A DNA stretch of 64,000 bases, taken from contig CANQJT010000004.1 of NCBI GenBank assembly GCA_947624325.1, positions 1 through 64,000 of the forward strand, written 5' to 3'. Below the pieces are notes generated by a model that saw nothing but the letters and a program-made list of their open reading frames with translations, searched no databases and was not told where the DNA came from. Source of the stretch: Candidatus Gastranaerophilales bacterium (GTDB lineage Bacteria > Cyanobacteriota > Vampirovibrionia > Gastranaerophilales > Gastranaerophilaceae). Of this stretch, positions 1-8,279 are shown piece after piece (within the stretch, counting starts at the first letter, position 1; each line of letters begins with the position of its first letter). Position numbers and translations under genes: made by a program.

Positions 1-1
1 A

Positions 2-61
2 TTATATGAAAACAATTGGTGTGATTATAAGGAAGATGAAAATGAAACAATTTATGAATAA
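2..61 (+). CDS. 3' end of an unidentified protein (partial)
   Basis: One frame is open from the window edge to a TAA at 59-61 and would give a 19-residue acidic, aromatic tail ending ETIYE. A second TAA follows at once, and the hairpin element at 111-170 lies just downstream where a terminator would be expected. No family can be assigned from so short a piece, and the open frame could be chance. Confidence 0.3.
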   Translation, partial: LYENNWCDYKEDENETIYE

Positions 62-91
62 TAAAAAAATATTTTGGACTTTAATATCATC

Positions 92-172
92 ATAGCAGAT
101 TTATATTTTTGAAGAGAAGGGGTTCTTTGTGAGTCAAAAATCAGAACATTAAACCTTCTCTTCTTTTCTTGA
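92..172 (+). ncRNA. Tandem hairpin element, copy 1
   Basis: GAAGAGAAGG (111-120) pairs perfectly with CCTTCTCTTC (154-163), and an inner stem GTTCT/AGAAC (122-126 with 143-147) sits inside. A T-rich tail follows (161-170). The AGCAG box before the stem and the AACATTAAACC segment before the 3' arm are shared with copy 2 at about 265-348. It could be an intrinsic terminator with a long structured loop or a small structured RNA. No RNA family was recognised. Confidence 0.5.
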
Positions 173-264
173 AAAATAAAAAGGGTAATTAATTTATATA
201 AAAAGGATTATTTGACGAAAAGATATAAGAATAAAAAGAAAATAGTTTGTAATTTTATCTTATT

Positions 265-348
265 AAAGCAGTTTTTTATTTCTGAAGAGAAGTTGTTTTT
301 ATGCGAAAATCTATAATAAAAACATTAAACCTTCTCTTCTTTTCTTTT
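265..348 (+). ncRNA. Tandem hairpin element, copy 2
   Basis: The outer stem is the same as in copy 1: GAAGAGAAG (284-292) with CTTCTCTTC (331-339). The inner stem is a different sequence but still pairs: GTTTTTA (295-301) with TAAAAAC (317-323). The change in both arms relative to copy 1 suggests the fold is conserved. A T-rich tail follows. The two copies are 173 bp apart, in the same orientation, with no gene between them. Confidence 0.5.
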
Positions 349-414
349 GAATTATTATGAAAATAATTAGAATATTTATATAATAAGATTAATTGTTTTT
401 TTTCAAGAACTTAC

Positions 415-458
415 CAAAATAATCAAACTGACTGTTAAAAAAAATCAAACTGAGTGTT
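415..458. repeat. Short direct repeats (TCAAACTG family), left side
   Basis: AATCAAACTGACTGTT (421-436) and AATCAAACTGAGTGTT (443-458) are direct repeats 22 bp apart. The 16-mer CAAAATAATCAAACTG at 415-430 recurs exactly at 2442-2457, so related repeats flank the Kelch gene and the toxin remnant. Confidence 0.5.
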
Positions 459-482
459 CAGTTACAGCAAGTATATTTATAG

Positions 483-636
483 TCCATATCTTTTAAAGTC
501 CGTTTTGAGTCGGAAGTTTTTTATCGTCCATTTGCCTCTGTTACAAATACAATGCCAGTTTTTGCGGTCGGAAATAAAATGATTTTCTCTTTTTGAAATC
601 GGTTAAAAACGGACTTTTATTACTCCAAAACGGACT
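483..636. repeat. Intergenic element with inverted repeats and a start-less open frame
   Basis: AGTCCGTTTT (497-506) is the exact inverted repeat of AAAACGGACT at 606-615 and again at 627-636. Between them a frame without ATG stays open from about 483 to a TGA near 594 and reads SEVFYRPF...TNTMPVFAVGNK, which looks like a protein remnant rather than random AT-rich DNA. The segment is less AT-rich than its surroundings. I infer a decayed repeat or gene fragment. Confidence 0.35.
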
Positions 637-733
637 AAAAAATTGATTTCAGCGGACATTTGCCCGACTGTTATAACTGATATTAAATGATAATAAATGA
701 AATTATTATCGCTAAAAATATAAAACCGTAAAT

Positions 734-764
734 TTGCAACGGGGGGGGGTAAAAGTGGTATAAT
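734..764 (+). promoter_or_regulatory. Promoter of the Kelch gene with a poly-G spacer
   Basis: A TATAAT -10 box (759-764) is preceded by TGG, forming an extended -10. The best -35 is TTGCAA (734-739), 19 bp upstream. Nine consecutive G (741-749) fill half of the spacer. Loss of one or two G would bring the spacing to 18 or 17 bp. The arrangement resembles known phase-variable promoters such as Neisseria porA. The switching itself is inferred. Confidence 0.6.
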
Positions 765-821
765 GATTTTGTTTACGAATATTGGTGATTTTTATGAGTG
801 ATGATAAAGAGAATATATTGC

Positions 822-1955
822 ATGAAAATTTTAAAAAACAATAAACTCTTAATTTTTCTTATGTGTTTGGTTATATTTATTATAGTTTTTTTATTTTTAC
901 AAGTAGGGTTTTGTTTTGATAAAAATGACATATTTAAAAAATATAGTTTTAAAAAAATATCTAATTTTATAGAATCAAGAGGTATAGATTCTACCGCAAC
1001 AGAATTAAGAGATGGGAGAATTATATATATTGGTGGTATTAATAAAAATTACTTATCTTCATCAGAAATTTATGATTTAAAATATAATAAATTTACAAAA
1101 ACTGCCAATTTGAATATTCCAAGAGCTCGTCATTCCGCAATTTTATTAAATGATGGAAATGTTTTGGTTACAGGCGGCAATACTGAAATAGATGGAAAAT
1201 ATAAAGTATTGAAAAGTGCAGAGATTTATAATGTGAAAAATAATAAATTTATAGAAATTTCAGATATGAACAATGAAATGTGGTATCATAAAATGTTCCT
1301 ATTAGAGAATGGCAATGTTTTGATTGTTTCAAATCCTAATAAATTAGAAATATATGATCCCCAAAAATCCGAATTCAAAAAAATAGAGGGTTTTTCTATT
1401 GTAAGTGATAATGAAATTTATAATTTTTTGCAATTATCTCAAAATACGATATTAATGTATCCCAAATATTACAAACTTCAAAAAACACCGCTTTTTATTA
1501 TGAATCTGAATGACTTATCATTTACTGAGTTAAAAATTAATTTATTTGATAGAAAAGTTTCCTCATACAGCATAGCCAAAATATCAGATGATAAAATTTT
1601 AGTTACAGGAGGAGATTATAATCAATTAGATTCAAAAATAATAGATTTAAATAAGATGATTGTAACTCAAACTTCAAACTTATCACAAAAAAGATATAGG
1701 CATATTTCAATAATTTTAGACAGAAATAATATTTTATTGTTAGGTGGCGAATCGGGTGTCGGACCTGAATTAAAAAGTTTAAAAACAACTGATTTGTATA
1801 ATATAAAAGAAGCTAAATTCATTAAATTTAAAAATATGAATTATAACAGAGGAGTTTGCAATTATTTAAAATTAAGCAACGGCAATTATATTATATATGG
1901 GGGTTATTCATTTTTGTATGGTAACCAACCACCTGAAATGTTGATATTAAAATAG
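822..1955 (+). CDS. Membrane-anchored Kelch-repeat protein
   Basis: The protein has 377 residues. A hydrophobic segment at residues 8-32 anchors it or exports it, and the rest consists of Kelch-type blades with GG turns (LVTGGN, LVTGGD, LLLGGE, IIYGGY) followed by SAEIYN/TTDLYN strands, so a beta-propeller is expected. An in-frame GTG at 798 is possible, but ATG 822 fits the hydrophobic start better. A 16-codon frame (ATG 794 to TAA 844) overlaps the start and may be a leader. The gene is preceded by a promoter with a G run. It is probably an envelope or surface binding protein; no catalytic motif is visible. Confidence 0.7.
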   Translation: MKILKNNKLLIFLMCLVIFIIVFLFLQVGFCFDKNDIFKKYSFKKISNFIESRGIDSTATELRDGRIIYIGGINKNYLSSSEIYDLKYNKFTKTANLNIPRARHSAILLNDGNVLVTGGNTEIDGKYKVLKSAEIYNVKNNKFIEISDMNNEMWYHKMFLLENGNVLIVSNPNKLEIYDPQKSEFKKIEGFSIVSDNEIYNFLQLSQNTILMYPKYYKLQKTPLFIMNLNDLSFTELKINLFDRKVSSYSIAKISDDKILVTGGDYNQLDSKIIDLNKMIVTQTSNLSQKRYRHISIILDRNNILLLGGESGVGPELKSLKTTDLYNIKEAKFIKFKNMNYNRGVCNYLKLSNGNYIIYGGYSFLYGNQPPEMLILK

Positions 1956-1956
1956 A

Positions 1957-2005
1957 AGCAAGTAGGTTGAGTTTGACTACTTTTGACAAAATTTAAAAAT
2001 TTTGT
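1957..2005 (+). terminator. Hairpins after the Kelch gene
   Basis: AAGTAG and CTACTT just after the stop can pair and are followed by TTT. ACAAAATTT (1986-1994) then pairs with AAATTTTGT (1997-2005). Both are weak AT stems; together they probably end the Kelch transcript. Confidence 0.4.
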
Positions 2006-2040
2006 GTAAAATGTCCGGTTTTCCATAACCCAACATCTTT

Positions 2041-2235
2041 CTAATTATTCAAAATACTTTTAGCAATATTATTTCTGTTTATATCGTCTTTTAAGTAGGG
2101 AAAAGCTTGTTTTAATAATTCAGACAGAGTGGCTTCTTGCATATTTAATCTGAACTCAAATTTATTTCTTGATTTCGCAATTTTGCAAGCAGTTGTAAAC
2201 ATATTCAATAGTTCTAAAGCATCTTTATCTGTCAT
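2041..2235 (-). CDS. Small hypothetical protein, partner of a broken zeta-like toxin
   Basis: This 64-residue, mostly helical, charged protein (MTDKDALELLNMF...) has no recognised domain. It begins 11 bp after the stop of the degraded P-loop fragment at 2247-2362 on the same strand, so the two probably formed one operon. I infer that it is the surviving second gene of a toxin-like module; whether it acted as antitoxin cannot be seen. Confidence 0.5.
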   Translation of the reverse strand: MTDKDALELLNMFTTACKIAKSRNKFEFRLNMQEATLSELLKQAFPYLKDDINRNNIAKSILNN

Positions 2236-2246
2236 TATTTTCTATT

Positions 2247-2362
2247 TTATCCTTTGCAAATTGAAATATTCAAGATTTTTTCTTTAAGCAAAACCTCTGC
2301 TAAAGTACTTTTGCCCGAGCCGTTTGCTCCTGCTATATGTATAATAATTTCTGATTTTCCAT
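2247..2362 (-). pseudogene. Truncated, frameshifted zeta-toxin-like P-loop fragment
   Basis: An ATG at 2360-2362 opens MENQKLLYI. The next frame then carries AGANGSGKSTLAEVLL, a clear Walker A motif typical of zeta-toxin/UDP-GlcNAc kinase N-termini. One extra base near 2335-2340 would join them. The frame ends at a TAA (2247-2249) after about 37 residues, against roughly 190 or more for the family. So it is both shifted and truncated, and unlikely to be functional. Confidence 0.6.
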
Positions 2363-2441
2363 AGTTGAATTTTATTATAAATGTTGATTATGTAATAATT
2401 TTTCAACTAAATTTTGACATTACAACATCAAACCAAATGTT

Positions 2442-2541
2442 CAAAATAATCAAACTGCAAGTTCTTATACACTACGGCTTGTGCCTTGAAAATCTACTTA
2501 CTCGACCCGTCAAACTACGGCTCAAACTGCAAGTTCTTATA
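2442..2541. repeat. Short direct repeats, right side
   Basis: TCAAACTGCAAGTTCTTATA occurs at 2450-2469 and again at 2522-2541, 72 bp apart, with CTACGGCT also duplicated between them. The 16-mer at 2442-2457 is identical to 415-430. Nothing else was recognised between the toxin remnant and the DUF1643 gene. Confidence 0.6.
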
Positions 2542-3166
2542 TAACAGATTTTAACTTATTTTCGTTTTTTAAAAAATCAGCTACTTTTAAATAATTAAAA
2601 GGGCTTGGGTGGGTGGGAGTGTTGCTTTTATCATTCCAATTAAAATATTTTAGCTCCCCTTTTGCAAGTTTTTTCCAATTATTCTTAATTTCTTCAAGTT
2701 CTTTTTTATGACCGCCCCAGGCTATTAAAATATCATTTTTTGTTTGTAAATTTTTGCTTATCTCTTCGTCATTTTGTTTATTAATATAATTTTTTGGATT
2801 TTTTAATATATCATCAGGATTAGAATTAATCGTAGAAAATAAATTTAAAATAACGATTTTAGAATAATCGCATTTACTTGCAATTTTTATTACATTTGTA
2901 ATTGTACCATCTACAAATGTTTTCTTTTTACCGTTTTCTGTTAAATCAACCGGAGCCGATTTTGTTGAAATTCTTTTGTTTATTGTTTTTTCAGACGGAT
3001 TAAACATTATTGCAATCAATGTATCTTTGCCTTCATTTTCCAAATTAACGGTTAATTTATACCTATTTTGATAATCATCATCATATAGGGCAACAGCTTC
3101 TTTTATTGTTATAGTTTTATTATTGATTTCGTCTGTTACTTTTCCGATAAAATAACTTTCCTTCAT
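2537..3166 (-). CDS. DUF1643 domain protein
   Basis: The 209-residue protein shows the DUF1643 pattern: an early AIMFNPSE strand, a central VILNLFS, ILIAWGGHK, and a C-terminal THPSPFNYLK. The family's function is not established; members often sit in accessory regions. ATG 3166 is preferred over the in-frame ATG at 3181 because AAAGGA lies at the right distance before it. The stop lies inside the right-hand direct repeat (2522-2541), so the repeat reaches the end of the gene. Confidence 0.7.
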   Translation of the reverse strand: MKESYFIGKVTDEINNKTITIKEAVALYDDDYQNRYKLTVNLENEGKDTLIAIMFNPSEKTINKRISTKSAPVDLTENGKKKTFVDGTITNVIKIASKCDYSKIVILNLFSTINSNPDDILKNPKNYINKQNDEEISKNLQTKNDILIAWGGHKKELEEIKNNWKKLAKGELKYFNWNDKSNTPTHPSPFNYLKVADFLKNENKLKSVI

Positions 3167-3198
3167 TCTTAATCCTTTCAATTATTTGTACATTGGTA

Positions 3199-4080
3199 TT
3201 ATAAATTCAAAGTTTTAATTAACGGCGGTAATAACACATCCCAAGCTTTTTCGTTTGGATGAAAATCATCTTTTTTAAGATGATACTCTTCTTTAGAAAG
3301 TGAAATATCAGATAAATCTTTTGTATTAATAATTTTTATTGATTTATCTATGGAGGAAAAATTTAATCCAAAATTATTTGAATTTGCATCATACATTAAG
3401 ATAACAAAATTAGTATCAGGATATTTCTTTTTTATTTCGGCATTTATTGTATTAAAGTATGCACAAATAAGTTTTGAATGTTTTTTCATAAAATGAGAAT
3501 ATACATAAATATAAAAAATATTATTAAAAAAGTAATAGGTGTAAAATTGTTTATATATTGGGTAATAATCTTGTTTTAGGTGCATTAAGCCGTCATTTCC
3601 CATTTTATAAACGGGATAGCCCGTAAAATCATGAAAACACACCGTAGAATACAGCCTTCTTATTTGATCATACATAAAAATATAAATTATATATTCGGGA
3701 TTTTTAATATTTGGGTCTGTCATATTATTTTGCAGCATATATAAAGTATTTTGTAACCCTTTGCCAGGCAATGAATAATTATATACGGGTCTTTTTGTCA
3801 TAGCAGAAAGTTTATAACCAAATGTCTGTTCAATATTTAAACCCTGACCATATGCATAGGAGCAGCCAAATACAATTAACGGAGACTTAGAATAATTTAT
3901 TCCTTCTACAGGACGAAGCTTATACATTGATAAAATATCTTTATAATTAAATTTTTTAATTATATAAGCTATTTCAGGATATGATTTTTTGTGATGGTAA
4001 TACAGACATATTTCCAACACCATCATTAACATTAATAATAAAATTAAATTTATCGTAAAGATACAAAATAATTTTTTCAT
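3199..4080 (-). CDS. SGNH/GDSL-hydrolase-like membrane-anchored protein
   Basis: The protein has 293 residues with an N-terminal signal-anchor (residues 2-27). A block I-like motif FGCSYAYGQGL (nucleophile Ser expected) and a C-terminal DDFHPNEKAW (Asp-x-x-His) match the SGNH fold used by envelope acyl esterases and acetyltransferase-type proteins. A paralog at 47749-48699 shares both motifs and the phrase YKLS.MKRPVYN. The 18-bp gap to the DUF1643 gene suggests cotranscription. Substrate unknown; surface glycan O-acylation or deacylation is possible. Confidence 0.6.
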   Translation of the reverse strand: MKKLFCIFTINLILLLMLMMVLEICLYYHHKKSYPEIAYIIKKFNYKDILSMYKLRPVEGINYSKSPLIVFGCSYAYGQGLNIEQTFGYKLSAMTKRPVYNYSLPGKGLQNTLYMLQNNMTDPNIKNPEYIIYIFMYDQIRRLYSTVCFHDFTGYPVYKMGNDGLMHLKQDYYPIYKQFYTYYFFNNIFYIYVYSHFMKKHSKLICAYFNTINAEIKKKYPDTNFVILMYDANSNNFGLNFSSIDKSIKIINTKDLSDISLSKEEYHLKKDDFHPNEKAWDVLLPPLIKTLNL

Positions 4081-4203
4081 AACACATCCGAATATTTAAA
4101 ATATTTTACCATAACTATTAATATTTGTATTTAACATTAAAAGTCGACATAATATTAAAATTTTGATATCATTTAGAAATAATAATATAAACGAGAAATT
4201 AAT

Positions 4204-4977
4204 ATGGATAAAAATGAAATTTTTAAAGAATTAACAGAATATAAAAATAATAAACAGTATAAAAAATTGTTAAAATGCGCAAAAGAAGCAGCTGAAACAT
4301 TTAATGACAACTGTTTTTATAATGAAATGTATAATTGTTTAATAATTTTAAATAAAAAAACTACGGCTGTAAAAATATTAAAAAAAATGCTTATTAACGA
4401 GCCTAATAAAGTTTCTTTGTATAAAAAAATAGCATATTTATATTACCAGCTCGGCAAATACAAAAAAGCATTAGAATATTATACAAAAGTTCTTGTATAT
4501 GAACCTTTATCATCTGAAAATTATTTTAATACGGCAAGTATATATCATTACTTAAAAGAACTAAATATAGCTCTTATTCACTATGATGCATCTTTAAAAT
4601 TAAATCCTAAAAATATCAATTCATTAAACAATAAAGGAATATTATTATATGAATTGGGGAAATGGGAAAATGCACTTTGTTGTTTTAAGGAAGCAATAAA
4701 CTATTCAAAAAATCATCCTGAAGCATATCATCATATTGGTAAAATATACAGAGAATTTCAAGCGGATTATGAATTATCCGAATTATATTTAAAAAAAGCG
4801 ATATTACTTGATCCAAAGTATTCGGATAATTATTATCAGCTTGCAATTACATATGAAAAGAACTCAAAGCATAAAGAAGCAATAAGTACACTTGAAAAAT
4901 GTTTAGAAATTAATTCTAAACATAAAAATGCAAAATTACTATTAGAAAAAATAAAATCATCCGTTAAGGGTAATTAA
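4204..4977 (+). CDS. TPR-repeat protein
   Basis: The 257-residue protein is built almost entirely of tetratricopeptide repeats (for example YYQLGKYKKALEYYTKVLVYEP and YYQLAITYEKNSKHKEAISTLEKC), about six or seven units, with no signal peptide. TPR arrays bind partner proteins. It converges on the radical SAM gene, their stop codons overlapping by 4 bp. A GAGAAA sequence precedes the ATG. Confidence 0.75.
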   Translation: MDKNEIFKELTEYKNNKQYKKLLKCAKEAAETFNDNCFYNEMYNCLIILNKKTTAVKILKKMLINEPNKVSLYKKIAYLYYQLGKYKKALEYYTKVLVYEPLSSENYFNTASIYHYLKELNIALIHYDASLKLNPKNINSLNNKGILLYELGKWENALCCFKEAINYSKNHPEAYHHIGKIYREFQADYELSELYLKKAILLDPKYSDNYYQLAITYEKNSKHKEAISTLEKCLEINSKHKNAKLLLEKIKSSVKGN

Positions 4978-6002
4978 ACTAAACCCTTTTTTTCCATATC
5001 GTAGAGACAGAACGGCTGGCAATGTAATTGACCGGTATAAGTTGCTGCTTTTTCGGAACATCCGCCTCTGCATATACCGCCATATTTACAATCCGCACAA
5101 ATTCCGCCTAATTGTGACATATCAAATCTTCTGTTATATTTAAATCCTTCGGGATTATTCCATATTTCTTTTAATGATTTTTCACGAATATTGCCTTCTA
5201 TGTACATTTTATCCTGCATTGATAAACAACCTTTTATTGAACCGTCGCTTTCAATCCCGATAATAGACATGCCTGCATTGCATCCTTTCCAATGAGTCAT
5301 ACCCATATTTTTAATCATTCTTGAAAAATAACCCAAAGAATCAGCTTCCGTAATTCCTAAAATACCTTTATATCTTGGTCTGTTTTTTGCAACAAATTCA
5401 GCAACCTGATAAAAATCCTTATCGGATATTGCCCATTCTTTGGGCATTCTGCCTCTGATATTTGCTGTTTGTATCTGCCATAAATCTACATGATGATCTA
5501 ATAATATTTGTTTTATCCCTTCAAGTTCATTAATATTTCCCTTATGTATCGTAGATACTGCAGATACCATAAAACCATTTTCTTTAAGACGGTCAAACAC
5601 CCACATTAAATGGTCAAAAACACCTTCTCTTCCTCTGATATAATCGTGAGTCTTTGCATTTGAACCGTCAAGACTAAAGCCTAAATAATTAATGCCTATT
5701 GCTTTTAAAGTATCTATAATATCATCATTTACAATAAATCCGTTGGAAATAAAATCACATTTCATTCCTAAATATACTATTCTATGGGCAAGAATACTCC
5801 AATCTTTTCTCATAAAAGGTTCACCGCCTGATAATGTAACTCTTTTACAACCCAAGTCGGCAAGTTGTTCAATCAAGTTTAAAGCTTCCGCAGTTGTTAA
5901 TTCTTTCGGTCTCGTATTTATATTGGCATTTGAACCGCAATGTAAACAGCTTATATTACAACTCAAAGTGATTTCCCAAACAGCACCTTTTAAATTATAC
6001 AT
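4974..6002 (-). CDS. Radical SAM/SPASM domain protein
   Basis: In this 342-residue protein Cys15, Cys19 and Cys22 (CNISCLHC) form the radical SAM iron-sulfur motif and SGGEPF the SAM-binding loop. The C-terminal third is a SPASM domain with GCLSM, CADCKYGGICRGGC and HCQPFC, which would bind auxiliary clusters. Such enzymes modify ribosomal peptides, mature enzymes or act in cofactor assembly. No obvious precursor peptide gene lies beside it, so the substrate is unknown. The closest neighbour is the convergent TPR gene. Confidence 0.8.
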   Translation of the reverse strand: MYNLKGAVWEITLSCNISCLHCGSNANINTRPKELTTAEALNLIEQLADLGCKRVTLSGGEPFMRKDWSILAHRIVYLGMKCDFISNGFIVNDDIIDTLKAIGINYLGFSLDGSNAKTHDYIRGREGVFDHLMWVFDRLKENGFMVSAVSTIHKGNINELEGIKQILLDHHVDLWQIQTANIRGRMPKEWAISDKDFYQVAEFVAKNRPRYKGILGITEADSLGYFSRMIKNMGMTHWKGCNAGMSIIGIESDGSIKGCLSMQDKMYIEGNIREKSLKEIWNNPEGFKYNRRFDMSQLGGICADCKYGGICRGGCSEKAATYTGQLHCQPFCLYDMEKKGLV

Positions 6003-6210
6003 ATTTATTACCCCGTATTCTTAATTATAACCGTTGTTTGTTTAACAGTTAATATCAAATTACCATATCCTGTTAAAGTTTGCAAATTTCATATTTCTTT
6101 TAAAAATTAAATATATTTAATATTTTCTTTTAAATTAGCATTTTTAAAAATTAATTTTTGTTTATATATATAGAGAAATTATAAGTTTTAGTTAAAAATA
6201 CGGGGATAAA

Positions 6211-6948
6211 ATGATTGTAAACGCATTAATGAATGCTAATTTCTACCAAGAATATGAAATGGGTAATAAAATTAACGAGTCCCAAAATACTGATAATTCT
6301 ACATCTATATATGATACAGCGGTATCAGATGAAACTAATACAGCTGAAAAAAATCAAATACTTGATAATTATAAAAACATAATTGACAAAGCTATTGAAA
6401 CAGAACTGTTTTTGTCAGAATGTAAACCTTCATCGGATTCTATTTTAATATGGGATAGAACCTATAAGAAAGATGATTATATATGTACTGAACATAAAGG
6501 CTGGGGCAATAAAAAAACCGTTATAAAAGTTAAAGATGACAGTTTATTTGAGCTGGCAGGAGATGTTTTATTTGGACTCCAACCTGAAAAGATTATAGAA
6601 GAATATGATAAAAACAATAAATTATGTAAAACAACACAATTTGATAAAGAAGGAAACTGTATTGTAACTGTTTTTAATTCTGACGGTTCAAAGAAAGAAG
6701 TAGTAGAAATAAAAAATAAAGAAAAAAATACCTCAGAATATAAAACAGAACTAAAACATACATATTATAACGAGTCCGGTACCTGTGTAATGACAACCGA
6801 TTTTGAGATTAATAAATTTTCAGGGGATGAAAATCCGAAAAAAACAACAACTGCCGAATATTTCAAGCCGGATGGAAGACCGGATTATATGTCTGAATTT
6901 GTATATAACCTTATTTTTAATACAAATAACGGTGAAAATAACAGTTAA
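6211..6948 (+). CDS. Hypothetical protein with short YD-like repeats
   Basis: The 245-residue soluble protein has no signal peptide. Its middle contains EYDKNNKLCKTTQFDKEGNCIVTV and TVFNSDGSKK, resembling the short strand repeats of YD/MORN-like proteins. The N-terminus is Asn/Thr-rich. ATG 6211 follows ACGGGGA. The region just upstream (6041-6097) has an inverted repeat, TTTAACAG/CTGTTAAA. Family not recognised; probably lineage-specific. Confidence 0.55.
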   Translation: MIVNALMNANFYQEYEMGNKINESQNTDNSTSIYDTAVSDETNTAEKNQILDNYKNIIDKAIETELFLSECKPSSDSILIWDRTYKKDDYICTEHKGWGNKKTVIKVKDDSLFELAGDVLFGLQPEKIIEEYDKNNKLCKTTQFDKEGNCIVTVFNSDGSKKEVVEIKNKEKNTSEYKTELKHTYYNESGTCVMTTDFEINKFSGDENPKKTTTAEYFKPDGRPDYMSEFVYNLIFNTNNGENNS

Positions 6949-6978
6949 ATAAACCTTTAAAATAGTTTTAGATTACTT

Positions 6979-8247
6979 TTATTTATCCTTATTATTTACT
7001 AATCCCGGTTCATATTTATTTTTTGTAATAAGATTTCTTAAGAAAAACTGTACTTTTGGCAGACAAAAAGCTAATAAGAAAGAACTTATAACAACATTTA
7101 AGAGTATATTAACACATTTAGCCGTTTTTGCTTTTTTGGCAAATTCTTCTATGTTACCGTAATTGATTGCATTTTGACTGAAATTTTTAATATTATTTAT
7201 AAATTTATTCATTTCCTCTATATTAATATAAGCTCCGGGGTCTCTTGTATAATCATCTGTCATTTTTATAAGATTTACTTTTTTTGCTAATTTGGTAATA
7301 ATTTCTTTCGGATTAGTGTCTAAAAATTCAAGTATATCCTTTGCACTGTTTGATTTAGGGAATTTTAATGCATTTTCTTTTATTTTAGATATAAATTCTT
7401 TATCTGCAATAATAATAGGATCTAAATCAGAATTAATTTTAAATAATTTTTTAGTTAAAAAATCCAAGCCCTTTGCGATTTGTTTAGGGGCAATATAGTT
7501 TAAATACATCATTCCCGTCATTTTGATACCGTTATCTAATGCTTCATTTTTATTTCTTGCTGTTGTAACTCTGCCTATACTAAGTCCGCCGTCTGTTATT
7601 GCCATTTTTTGAACTGTTGTTAATTTATTCATTGCAATTAATAAGTTTGATTTGAAAGATGGTTTGTTTTTTTCCTTTTGTTTATCGGTAATTCTTTTTT
7701 CAAAGTCGTTAATATCAATGAAGCAGTAAGTTTTAGGGGATTTATTATAAGGAATTTTCATTACTTTTTTTGTTAATCCAAAATTAAGTTTTGGCAGAAT
7801 AAACCCCATAATTAAAGTCGGTATCAAAACAGAAGCCAATAATTTAATTCCGAGTAATTTTTGGTATTGAGGAAGGTTATCTTTAACTTTAATTAAATCT
7901 TTAACCGCATCAGGTGCTTTATCCTTAAATAATTCAATATTTAAATCAAGATTTTGAAAATTATCACCTTTTAATAAATCAGTGCTGATATTGGGATTAA
8001 ATCCTTTTTTGTTAATTATTTTATCGCAAATTTTACCGACAAGAGGAATACCGCCAAGCCAGACTGCTGAAGTGGCATACTCATCTATTATTCTTTCTCT
8101 TACTGCATTTTTAGCGATATATTTATCAGATTTATTCTGATTATAAGTCATAATAACTTTTGTAGGATTTTCAATACCGCAATCTCTAATAAATAAGGGA
8201 TAAATACTATTATTATTTCCGATAGCCGAAATGATTGATGTTAACAT
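6979..8247 (-). CDS. Lineage-specific membrane protein behind an attenuator
   Basis: This 422-residue protein has a hydrophobic segment near residues 150-170 (LLASVLIPTLIMGFILP) and another near the C-terminus (VNILLNVVISSFLLAFCLP), with Lys-rich soluble parts between. No known family was recognised. ATG 8247 is preferred over the upstream in-frame TTG because GGAG lies 9 bases before it. The gene is preceded by a leader peptide and a terminator/antiterminator pair (8280-8404), so its transcription is probably controlled by translation of that leader. Confidence 0.65.
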   Translation of the reverse strand: MLTSIISAIGNNNSIYPLFIRDCGIENPTKVIMTYNQNKSDKYIAKNAVRERIIDEYATSAVWLGGIPLVGKICDKIINKKGFNPNISTDLLKGDNFQNLDLNIELFKDKAPDAVKDLIKVKDNLPQYQKLLGIKLLASVLIPTLIMGFILPKLNFGLTKKVMKIPYNKSPKTYCFIDINDFEKRITDKQKEKNKPSFKSNLLIAMNKLTTVQKMAITDGGLSIGRVTTARNKNEALDNGIKMTGMMYLNYIAPKQIAKGLDFLTKKLFKINSDLDPIIIADKEFISKIKENALKFPKSNSAKDILEFLDTNPKEIITKLAKKVNLIKMTDDYTRDPGAYINIEEMNKFINNIKNFSQNAINYGNIEEFAKKAKTAKCVNILLNVVISSFLLAFCLPKVQFFLRNLITKNKYEPGLVNNKDK

Positions 8248-8279
8248 TTTTATTTTCTCCAATTTTTACACTAAACAAA

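Noticed and set aside
92-348. Type III toxin-antitoxin RNA repeats
   Set aside because: The hairpins are tandem, but no ToxN-like endoribonuclease gene follows, and the units are only two and 173 bp apart.
4163-4191. Promoter TTGATA/TATAAA before the TPR gene
   Set aside because: The predicted transcript would start after the ribosome binding site, so this pair is probably chance in AT-rich DNA.
7292-7498. Plus-strand 68-residue frame inside the 422-residue membrane protein
   Set aside because: It is antisense to a gene with good start and regulation, with no start signal of its own.
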